Source of the DNA: Desmodus rotundus
Taxonomy: Eukaryota > Chordata > Mammalia > Chiroptera > Phyllostomidae
Length of the DNA: 64,000 nt
Reading direction: 5' to 3'
Assembly (NCBI RefSeq): GCF_022682495.2
Contig: NC_071389.1
Span: 104,759,951-104,823,950, forward strand
Positions 21,642 through 30,859 of this stretch are shown here, piece by piece. Positions within the stretch are counted from its first letter, which is position 1; every line of letters begins with the position of its first letter. Position numbers and translations under genes: made by a program. The notes under the pieces were generated by a model that was given only the letters and a program-made list of their open reading frames with translations, was not told where the DNA came from and did not search any database.

Positions 21642-22130
21642 CATGTTCATAGCAGCACAATTTACAATAGCCAAGTACTGGAAGCAACCTAAGTGCCCAT
21701 CAGCAAATGAGTGGATCCAAAAACTATGGTACATTTACACAATGGAATTCTATGCAGCAGAGAGAAAGGAGCTTATACCCTTTGCAACAGCATGGATGGA
21801 ACTGGAGAGCATTATGCTAAGTGAACTAAGTCAGGCGGTGAGGGACAAATACCATATGATCTCACCTTTAACTGGAACATAATCAACAAAAGAAAAAAGC
21901 AAACAAAATATAACCAGAGACATTGAAGTTAAGAACCAAACAGTAGCCAAAGGGGAGTGGGGAGGGGATGGTGGTGAGAGGGGTTTTCAGGAACTTCTAC
22001 AAAGGACACATGGACAAAATCAAGGGGTAGGTTGGAGGCAGAGGAGGGACGTGGGTTTGGTTAGGGTGGGGTGGAGGGATGGGGAGAAAAGGCATACAAC
22101 TGTAATTGAATAACAATAAAAATTTTAAAA
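21642..22130 (+). mobile_element. 5'-truncated younger L1 3' end
   Basis: The frame 21643-21882 is the ORF2 C-terminus (AQFTIAKYWKQPKCPSANEW onward, ending SPLTGT), almost identical to the C-termini at 10153-9911 and 60687-60445. A G-rich 3' UTR and 'aataacaataaaaatttt' tail follow. The surrounding older L1 resumes at 22131 with much more diverged text, so this is a separate, later insertion of about 490 bp. Confidence 0.88.
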
Positions 22131-22827
22131 AAATTAAATGGAATTGCTTTATGATCCAGTGATTCTGCTTCTGGGAATTTATATGAAGAACCCCCAAATA
22201 CTAATTTGAAAGAATATAACCACCTTTACATTCACTGCAGCATTATTTACAATAGTCAAGATTTGGAAGCAGCCCAAGTATCCATCAGTAGATGAGTGGA
22301 TGAAACAATTATGGTACATATACACAATGCAACACTACTCAGACGAAAATTTTAAAAAAGAAGAAAATTTTACCCTTTGTGACAGCATGGATGGACCTGG
22401 AAAACATTATAAAAAATGAAATAAGCCAGTCAGAGAAAGACAAATACCATGTGATTTCACTCATTTGTGGAATCTAATGAACAAACTGAACTAACAGGGG
22501 AAATAGAAACAGACTCATAGAGAGCAGGCTGACAGCTCTGGAGGTGGGTAGGGGGTGAAGGAATTGAGCAAAAATGAAAAAGGACACATGGACATGGACA
22601 ACAATGTAGTGATTGCAGGGGGTTGGAGTGGAGGTGGGTGAGAGTATAAGGAGGATAAATTACAATGGAAAAAATACAATAAAAAAAGCAGTGGTACATT
22701 TACACAATAAATACTGCATGGCTGTGAAAAAGGAAATATTTTGAAACAGAATGGATGGACCCAAAGAGTATTATGTTAATTGAAATAAGCCAGTCAGAGA
22801 AAGACAAATGCCATATGATTTCGCTTA

Positions 22828-22957
22828 CAAGGTGGGGCAAAAATAGATTTACAGTTGTTTGTATGAAAAATAATACAATAATTAATCAATAATAATACAA
22901 GAACAAACTATGTGTTTTGCGTACTCATGACTATACATCTACATATGCTCCAACCAG
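22828..22957. mobile_element. Palindromic mariner-type MITE
   Basis: About 130 bp, flanked by TA on both sides (22826-22827 and 22958-22959). Its start ('caaggtggggcaaaaataga', then 'tttacagttg') and the reverse complement of its end share a degraded terminal inverted repeat. The centre is AT-rich (AATAATAC repeats). Removing it rejoins the L1 text ('gatttcgctta' with 'tatggaatctaatg'). There is no transposase, so it would have been moved in trans. Confidence 0.75.
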
Positions 22958-23007
22958 TATATATGGAATCTAATGAAGAAAATGAGCTAAGAAACAAAAT
23001 ACAAATA

Positions 23008-23224
23008 GCCCTGGCCTTGTGGCTGAGTTGGTTGGAGCATTGCCCCATACACCAAAGGTTGCAGGTTTGATTCCCAGTGAGGACATATATCTACATTTTG
23101 GGTTCAATCCCAGGTTGAGGCATGTACCAGAGGCAACTGATCAATGTTTTTCTCTCTCTGTCTCTCCCTCTTTCTCTCTCTCTAGAATCAGTGAACATAT
23201 GCTCTGGAAAGGATTAAAAAAATA
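23008..23224 (+). mobile_element. VES-type bat SINE, copy 3
   Basis: Head 'gccctggccttgtggctgag', A box-like 'tggctgagttggttggagc', B box-like 'ggtttgattcc' (23063-23073), VES body, C/T-rich stretch and A-rich tail. It lies inside the L1 3' end at 22691-23550. Confidence 0.9.
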
Positions 23225-23550
23225 GACTCACAGATACAGAGAACAGACTGATATCTGTCAGAGGAGACAGAAGTTGCAGGGCTGGGTGAAAAAAATTGAA
23301 GGGATTAAGACAAAAAGTAAAAAAATGAAGAACTCAAAGACACAGGTAATAGTATGGTGATTACTAGAGGGAGAGGGTGTGGAGGAAGTAGGAGAAGGTA
23401 AAGAGGGGTTAAATGGTGATTGAAGGAGACTTGCCTTGGGATGGTGAACACACAGGACAATATACAGATGATGTATTACAGAACTGTACAATTGAAACCT
23501 GTATAATTTTGTTAATCAATACCACCCCAATATATTTAATAAAATTTTTA

Positions 23551-24199
23551 ACAAGTCTGATATTCTGCCACCAGGAAAGTTGTGCATATAAATAGGGAAG
23601 ATAACACATTTGGCCCAGTGGGGAATCCTTTTTAGCATAGATTGAAAATGAAAATCATTCCCTACCTTCAGAAGAAATATTCAAGGAAAGGCCCTCAAAT
23701 TGGATTGATGTGGACAGAATGCAGGAGAGAAAGTGGTAGAAACAATCAAATAGAAGGAACAGTCATGTATTACAGCACCTTTGCACTTTACAGTAAATGA
23801 CAAAAACCTCATGAGGGATGACATTGATAATAATCTTATACTTCAGTTCTTTGAGGTCAGTAGAGTTGACTAAGCTGATGTAACAAAGGAAAAATCTCTT
23901 TAACCTCCTAGAACATAGAAATGCTGGATATAACAACAAAAGTTTTAATACAGAACTTAGCTCAAACCCAAGAAATAACCAGGCAACTATAGGTCAGAAT
24001 GATGAGTGCAAGCTGAAGCCAATGAACTACCACAAACTAGATCCATATGTGGAACCAACATGTAGAGACCAGAGAACAAGTGGGGAGTGCATTCTCATCC
24101 CAGCATGCACGCCAAAGACAGGTCAAAATGGGCAACCCCACTGGGAAAGTCAAAGGAAGTTTGCCTTCCTTAAAGGAGTATAGGAGAAAAAGAACCACT
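23551..24199. other. Unassigned DNA
   Basis: A-rich sequence with no gene or clear repeat family visible. It may be the upstream part of the old L1/HAL1-like remnant that follows. Confidence 0.4.
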
Positions 24200-25140
24200 C
24201 ATGAGAAATCTGAACTCTACTTCTGCAATGTGCATAAGTGTGAAGTCTAAATTTAGGATACTTGCATGGTTGAGGGATACCAAGTTAACAAAAAAGTGAT
24301 CCCAGCATGGAAACACAGAAAAACACTGCATAAGGACCAAGTTGCAACCAGCACATGGTATTCCCACAGAAAACAACCCAATGAAGAGAATCTCACATAC
24401 ACACACAAAAATATTAATAAAATTTGTAAAGTGACTTGAAAAAAAGAGAGAATCAGGAGAATAGACATTGCAGGAAGATATACCCTCTCAAGAACTGAAG
24501 ATAATAGAATCACATCAAAGAGAATTTTAAAAAGTCTATCTAAACCATTTAAAGAAATAAAATATATATATAAGAATAAAAAAGAGCAAACCTTTTACAG
24601 AACTAACAATATAGTCTTGAAATTAAATATATGTCTTGGAAACTCAACACTCAGAGTATAGAAAAAAATTTACAAAAAGTGAAAGTAGTAAATATGTACA
24701 ACTTAAAAAAATAAGAATATCAACCAAAACATCACCCAGAGGCTAAAAAGAAACTGAAGCTTAGACATATGACAACAAAATCCAAAAGCTCTGCTATATG
24801 TCTTTGAAGAAGTTTGAAAAGACACAATGCAGAAGATGGGTGAAACCTGTATTTGAAAATACAATGGATAAAATTTGTCCTGAATTGGAAAAAAAGGTAG
24901 GGACCTTTAAAACACACATGGATAAGGATAAGTAAAATTAAAACTTAGGTGTGAGACTACAAAACATGAAAGACAAAGACAAAATTGTCAATGCTACAAC
25001 ATAGAAAAAATATAGATCATCCTTTAAGAAGTGAGAGTTGCCAGAGGTAGGGGATGTGAGGTGGAAGAAATGGATGAGCTGAGTTTTTTGTTTTTTTTTT
25101 AGTTTAAATAAATAGAATTTTTGAAAATCTAATGAAGTAA
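24200..25140 (+). mobile_element. Ancient L1/HAL1-like 5' region and ORF1 remnant
   Basis: A-rich text from about 24750 to 25010 resembles ancient L1/HAL1 ORF1 in the forward direction: 'atgcagaagatgggtgaaacctgtatttgaaaata' type region, then 'catggataaggataagtaaaa'. It is followed at 25030-25080 by a 'gccagaggtaggggatg' stretch like an old L1 3' UTR. It is badly decayed, and its limits are approximate. Confidence 0.4.
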
Positions 25141-25316
25141 AAGTTATTTAAAGAAGCAAATAATCTAACAATATAACAGTGTGGTCCTTGACCAATGTAT
25201 TAGTCAATACAGACAAACCTTGAAAACACTTAAAATGGCAAACAAAAAAAGGAAGTTGCAGACCCTCAGGTAGTCTGATAATATTGATGCACATTTTAAA
25301 AGGACACAAAAGAATA

Positions 25317-25380
25317 GCAGAGAGAGAAAGAGAGAGAGAGAGAGAGAGCAACAGAGAGACAGAGAGGGAAGAGAGAGAAA
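25317..25380. repeat. (GA)n-rich low-complexity tract
   Basis: Imperfect AG/GAGA repeat of about 60 bp. Confidence 0.9.
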
Positions 25381-26690
25381 GGCTGTGCACCAGATTCCCT
25401 GTGGTGGCTGCCTCTCTAAAGGAGGACCTGCAGAGAGAATGGGTGTGGAACCAGCCTTATTCTCTCGGTGCATCAGTGTTCTGATGACCAGTTAATCACT
25501 TTTTCTTAGAGACCAGAAATTGGCTTTTTATATGAGAGTATAATGTCATTGATGGTCTATTTCATTCAAATATTGATAGTAAACTGCACACATATATTTT
25601 CAAAAAGACTGAGTGCTTTAACTGAACTTTAAGTGTATAAAAACATCATGGGACTCAAGTATCAGCCTTGACCACCATGGAACAGGAAGAGTGGGTCATA
25701 TGAGGAATGTCAGCAAGACCTGGAAAACCAAGAAGCAGAATAGTCTGAACCAAAATTCTGGGTCAGAATAAGATTTTGTTTTAGCTAATCTTGATGTAGT
25801 TTCTCCAGCAATTTAAAGAGAGGGACTTGGATTGAATACCTGATAAATACCTGGTATAAATACCCATAACCTGATGTAGTTATATATGATGATCTCACAG
25901 TCCATCAAGTTTACTGTGTCTAAGTGATGTGAGTAAAAGGGAACAAAGTAGTGTCAAACAATTTGCATTTTGAGTTTCTTTTATTTTTACTTAAAGAAAC
26001 CAAAAGTTATCAGACAATAAACCCATTTTAACCCACAACAAAATTTAACATTTGACTGTGAAATGAAGACCCATAAGCTGAGGCTGGGCTGGCTACCCCA
26101 GCTGCCTTGAAGAAGATCCAGGATTTCTCATCCACCTGTGGGCTTATCCCCCAAAGGCAGGCAGGGGGACGGGAAAGAGTGGCAGAGGAGAGGCCCTGGG
26201 TGCTCACCCATGTGGCCTGTGGTCTTGTTAACTGGCCACTGGTCGCTCAACTGTGGTTTTATGCCACCAATTAGTGCAAAGATTTTAGCTGAGAGCCTTC
26301 TGCACTGACAAGGGAGGCATTGCACCCTGTGGGGTCTATCTAGTTCAGAGAAGTTGTTCGCTAAGAATTAGACTCTACACATTGCCAGAAGTGCAAGCAC
26401 TGAGGTGATTTGCTGGAAATAGCTAGGCAAGGGCTAAGGGAACAGAAGAATGATGGGCCTTGGGACCAGCTTGGAACTGTCACCTTCATCAGCATGATCT
26501 GAGGGGCCACCTCTGCTGCCTCAACCGCACCAAGATTGCAGAGGCAGTTCAGTTTGATTATCAACATAGAGGCTGATTCATAACCTTGTGGAAGACAATC
26601 TCATCAGGAGACCAGAGAGTAGGGCAAAGAAGGGAGAGAGAATGGTGGAAGAGGATGCAATGAGCACCTCTCTTTGTAAGACTCCCAGAG
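25381..26690. other. Unassigned, single-copy-looking DNA
   Basis: No recognisable gene. Open frames at 26128-26325 and 26361-26567 (reverse) are short and show no family motif. A moderately GC-rich stretch at 26060-26560 has few CpG dinucleotides, so it is not an obvious CpG island. Confidence 0.5.
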
Positions 26691-26694
26691 GCCC

Positions 26695-26885
26695 AAGTCA
26701 GGTGTCTGTTCAAATGTCACCTCCTCTGACCTTCACTCCTTCTCCCACTTCTTTCTTTACAACTTGTAACACACCCTGTCATTCTTTTCTCTGTGAGCAC
26801 AGGGGACTCTTTTTATCCCCTAGCACCAAACTTCTGTTCTTGGAACACAGGGGCTCATAATAAAGATTTGTTGGATGAATCAATG
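26695..26885 (+). mobile_element. L2 LINE 3' end
   Basis: Forward-strand L2 3' UTR order: 'caggtgtctgttcaaatgtc' then 'acctcctctgacctt', a degraded middle, and an 'ataaagatttgttggatgaa' end. No coding capacity. The open frame 26588-26860 overlaps it and is spurious. Confidence 0.75.
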
Positions 26886-27689
26886 ACCTTTTAAGTTAGG
26901 AAGTAAAATCCAGTATTCAAATTTTGTTACTAAATAAACATGGTAGAAATTGTTCTAGGACAAGAATTTTAATATTTAATAATCAAATATAATGGGGACA
27001 ATATGAACATTTTTACCTAAGACTATTAAGTTCAATTTCTATCCTAAGATAAAAAAGGCAGCAAGTTTTAAGAAAATGAGTTTAAAATATCCACAAATAT
27101 GGCAGAGACATTGCTTGAGACAGCTTGACCTTATCCCACTGTTGTTTCAGACTATTAACTGACCAGTCACATATAAAAGACCCATGGGGCACATGTGAGG
27201 GAAAAATCAGGAAAGTTATGTTTAAGAAGTCACAGACTCAAACTTCACACTTATCCTTTTTCAAAAGAACTAATTAACATTCTGGAGGAAATCACTTCAG
27301 TCCTGTAAGCAGACTACTCTACATGAGGAACATGTGACAAAAATGTTTATTTCAGTCTGGCACATATTTAATTTATTTTTCAATTTTAAATATCTACCTC
27401 ATTGCTGAAAAATACTTAAATAGGAATTGGTGCATGCCCCACACTCTCAACTCTAGAGATTTCTATTCATTGTGCTTCACCCAATGATTCATGTCCAGTA
27501 AAGAGGGCGGGTGATTTTTGGCAAAGATATGCTCTTGCCAATCACTACCAACCCCAACACCTGTGCCTGTACACACACCTGCTCTCTCTCATCTGTTGTT
27601 ATTGGGTTGGGTTGTTATATTTGGGTAGATATGGGTAGTCTCAGGCAGCCTCTTCAAAAAGAGATGATGAGGTGAGGAAGATACTTAGC
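26886..27689. other. Unassigned DNA
   Basis: AT-rich sequence followed by ordinary composition, with no gene or identifiable repeat seen. Confidence 0.5.
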
Positions 27690-27882
27690 ACAGTAGTTTT
27701 CAAGAGCCTCTTGTTCTTGTGGGCAGCAACATCATAATCACCTGGAATTTATTAGAAATGCAAAGCCTCAGGCTCCACCCCAGATCTCCTGAACCAGAAG
27801 GTCTGAGGGCAGGCCCAGCCATCTGCACTGTAACAGGCCTCTAGTGATTCTGAAACTCACTCAAATTTGTAAAAGACTGGAC
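27690..27882. mobile_element. MER5-like hAT-Charlie MITE
   Basis: It starts 'cagtagttttcaagagcc', has an 'atcataatcacctggaattt' block and a 'cccagatctcctgaaccagaa' block, and ends in a 'gtgattctgaaactc' stretch. These are the hallmarks of MER5-type nonautonomous hAT elements. It is diverged, so exact ends are uncertain. Confidence 0.65.
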
Positions 27883-28099
27883 TAGAAGAACAAATCTTTG
27901 AGCAATGGCTACTTTCAGAATTAAGGGATCTCATGTTCTTTTAAGGCAAAAGTCTACCTTCTCACCCAGGTCAGCACACATGAGATGTATGAGCTGTGCC
28001 CTCCCTGCTGCACCAGGGCTGGGTACCTCTGACTGACCCCAAAGCCAACATTCTTCTAAAGAGGGCCCGGGCAAGCATGACTGATTGATCAGAGTGGGC

Positions 28100-29400
28100 C
28101 AGTATGATGTTGCTTACTTGCCACCTAACAAGACTCTCCTCCAGCAAACTTTTTGACTAGGCCTTGTCCTTAGGTTCTGTCATTGGCCTGCCAAGCCCAG
28201 TTTTAACAAGAATTCTGCTAAACTGGTTTAGGGAGAGTCCCCATCTTTAATATCTGGTAAAATTCCTCATCCCCCACCTTGATGTCTAAGCCTTTTGTCT
28301 GCCTTTAGGAAGAATTCTGTTAGACCAGTTTTGTAGGAATCCTCTTCTTACCAAACAGCAATTGGCATCCTGCTGCCCACCAGCATCCTCTAGGCCACAG
28401 ATGGCAAACACAAGGCCCGCAGGCCAAATCCTGCCCTCCACCTTGTTTTATCTGGCCCAGCACCTTGATTCTATCTGGCGGCAGCACTGAGCTCCTTGCC
28501 CTTAGTTAAGGAGTAGTTACATTATAGAGTCCTAAAATTACAGTTAGCCCTTTGAAGGCAACCATTAGGCTGATATGTCCCCTGGTGAAAATGAGTTTGA
28601 TACACCTGCTCTAGGCAAAATTCCAGAGGCAAATGTTTGGTGATAAAGAGAAGGAGTATTTATTCAAAGCTTTAGAAGTCTGGAATAACAGCTTTCCACA
28701 TGCACCAATCACTTATGCCTATTAATTAAGGCTAAACTTTTTAACACCTGAGTTCTCCAATCATTGCCCTTGTTAGTTTTTAATTATGTTATTTCTATAG
28801 GGTTAGTTTACAAACTAGAACAACATAAGATGCAAAAGCTACACAATTTTAGAAGAATGGCAGGCTTCTGTCTCAGAGGTCGTCCCCTCTGGAACACCCA
28901 AAGAATAACCCTTCCATCCTCTGCAGGCCAGCCTGATCCTGGGCTGTGCCCGGAATGCCTTCCCATCCAAAATATTATCCACTGGGAAGTGCAGGCAGCT
29001 GCAGCATGATCATCCAGGCATCCTTGAGGAGGAAGAGCCAGAGAGTCAGAGAGAGCCAGCACCTGCCTGTGCTTCTTTTATTTCAAGTCTTCTTGTCCAT
29101 AATTCCATGCACTCTGCAGGCATTCAGCTTCTCAGCCAATCCTGTCCCTGACTGTTTACCATTGCCTTGATCAATCTCCTCCCTACTTCTCCCCAGTGAT
29201 CTGATTACATCCCTCTGTACTCCTGCTGTCTCCTCTTAGTAATTTTCTACCCACTGCCTTCTCATTCTGCTCATTGGCTATAAATCCCAGCTGTTTCGCT
29301 GTGTTAGGAGTTGAACTCAGTTTGATTGAAGCCTCTCTCCCCTATTCCAATAGTTCTGAATAACATCTGTCTTCACCATAGAGACAGCTTAGCTAGGACA
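28100..29400 (+). mobile_element. Possible ERV-type LTR sequence, interrupted by a hAT element
   Basis: The segment has LTR-like composition. Two similar 'aagaattctg(c/t)taga/aactggttt' type blocks lie at 28209-28232 and 28310-28334. A 'ggctataaatcccagc' TATA-like block occurs at 29276, and a 'gttctgaataacatctgtc' block suggests a weak polyadenylation region near 29352. There are no retroviral genes. The boundaries and the assignment to an LTR are inference; single-copy DNA is a real alternative. Confidence 0.3.
28396..28608. mobile_element. 213-bp nonautonomous hAT transposon
   Basis: It is flanked by an exact 8-bp direct repeat 'ctctaggc' (28388-28395, 28609-28616), the hAT target length. 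The left end 'cacagatggcaaac' and the reverse complement of the right end 'caggtgtatcaaactca' form a degraded terminal inverted repeat. The body has 'aaggcccgcaggccaaatcc' near the left and a 'gccctttgaaggcaacc' block near the right. No transposase is encoded. Confidence 0.8.
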
Positions 29401-30424
29401 AGTGGAATAGGGAAACTGAGACAGATAGTTAAAGGGCCAAGCAGTTTACAGCTGTCTAATGAATCACAAAATGCTATCTTCTAAAACCAAGGACACTTAG
29501 AAGTAAATGGTTTACACTTCTCTTTCCCAGCCAGAGGGCTAATAGCTTAAATCACCCTACTAAGGGAGATGGATAGCAAAAATCCAGTTAGTGCAATTTG
29601 TGCCAACCACATCCAAGGACAGATGAAGTTAAGGGAATAAATCTCATTTTAGCACATCAGCATAAAACTAATACATATTTTATTGAGATTCTCCCCTGAG
29701 ACATCCCCTAAAAATCCTCAAAACAAAGGTCCCAGAGCACACTCTCCCTCCCGGGAGTGTACCCATGCCTTTCCCTACCCCATTGTTCCCCCACAGGCAT
29801 GCATCTCCTAAACTCTAAGGGTCCCCACTAGACTTGCCATCAGGGGAGCAATGAGTAGCTGCAGCTCATCCCAGGGTAACCCCCTGAATGTGTCTCCTAG
29901 GTCCCCTTTTCTCTGACTTTCCAGTGAACAAGCAGCCCCACCTTGGCTCTTTTTTTTCCTATAACATTTCTAGAGAACCAAAGCAGCCTAGCATAGGCTC
30001 TCCTGTTGCTTCCTCTATGCTAAGCCCTTCCTGTTTCTCTGACCCCAGCCTTAATAAGCATACTCCCAAAATCACCTGGACCCATATTGTAAAATCCTTC
30101 CTGCACGAAGTCAAAAACCAACACACTCCAGGCTGGCCCTAGGCAGACCCTCTAAGGGACAGGTCCCCTTTCCAATAGCACCACCTTTAACTAGCATCCA
30201 GCTGTCTCTCTTTGGCACACCTTAGCCAATAGTAAATGAAAAAAAAATCTCTTAGACATATGTTATCTGTTACCTGGTATTATAAACCAGGCTAGAAAGT
30301 GAACTTCAAACAGTGTGATGACAGAAATTGAACTTCACTGAGTCCCATCTCTCACAGCCCAAGCCCCTTCTGTATACAAGTTTTAAAATACTATAACATC
30401 CTACCATTTTTTCACATTTTTTCC
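29401..30424. other. Unassigned, partly C-rich DNA
   Basis: A pyrimidine/C-rich stretch (29690-30200) precedes a putative LTR. The open frame 29888-30142 shows no recognisable retroviral or host protein motif. It could be remnant internal ERV sequence, but nothing visible proves it. Confidence 0.4.
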
Positions 30425-30855
30425 TGTAAATGATGACTTGTAAATTCACATGTAGCTATAGATAAAAAGCCTGTTTGCTTAAAGGATTCTAGGAGCTAAC
30501 CTCAATGGAAGCAAACTCCAGCCTTTAGTCGTTTTGGCTCAAGGAGATTTGTTCACCTTCCATGGACAAAAAAAGACCATCACTTGACCAGCTTCAAGAT
30601 GGTTATGGGAGCAGACTTGGACATGGCACCCTCCATAAGAGTTCACAGCCCCTTCCAGTATCCTTTGTTCTGCTTCTCCCTTCCCCACTCAAAAAACCCC
30701 TGCCTCTCTCAGATGTTAAGATGGTCTTTGTGATGAGAGTCCTCTATTGTGTCAGGCTGCCAGCTTTTAAATAAACCATTTTTTCCTTCCACCAGCCCCT
30801 GTCTCTTGAGTATTGGCTTTCAAACAACCGGCAGCCAAACCTGGGTTCTGTATCA
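30425..30855 (+). mobile_element. Putative solo ERV LTR
   Basis: It begins TGTAAATGATGAC and ends GGGTTCTGTATCA, so it has the TG...CA ends expected of an LTR. An AATAAA signal (30769-30774) sits in a 'gcttttaaataaaccatttt' context. It is followed by 'ctcttgagtattggctttca' and a 'ggcagccaaacctgggt' block, the R/U5-like layout of mammalian LTRs. No flanking gag/pol/env sequence is seen. The 5' boundary is a guess. Confidence 0.5.
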
Positions 30856-30859
30856 ATCC

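Larger units (their letters stand above)
17725..22690 (+). pseudogene. Old forward-strand L1: ORF2 and 3' UTR, heavily interrupted
   Basis: The endonuclease begins near 17725 (a 'ataccta...gtcagtttaaatgtaaatgg' start). The frame 17864-18466 holds VVGDFNTPL and FSDHNDMKLEI, the endonuclease catalytic motifs. RT follows: 'EKAFDKIQ' near 19780-19806 and the FADDIVLC equivalent at 20068-20093. The post-RT region is readable in the frame 20934-21218. Inserts are a SINE at 18546, a microsatellite at 19434, a half-L1 3' end at 20316 and a younger L1 end at 21642. The C-terminal part and 3' UTR resume at 22131 and end with A-rich sequence near 22690. Frameshifts and stops throughout make it nonfunctional. 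This is the second half of the L1 whose 5' end is at 6142. Confidence 0.85.
22691..23550 (+). mobile_element. Second old L1 3' end (L1M-like)
   Basis: It begins within the ORF2 C-terminal coding region ('gtggtacatttacacaataa'), repeating text already seen at 22313-22480. It runs through a 3' UTR ending 'ccccaatatatttaataaaa' near 23547. It is interrupted by a mariner-type MITE (22828-22957) and a VES SINE (23008-23224). Confidence 0.75.

Noticed and set aside
24590..25140. A-rich stretch considered as a possible host exon cluster
   Set aside because: The text resembles ancient L1/HAL1 ORF1 and has no sustained open frame.
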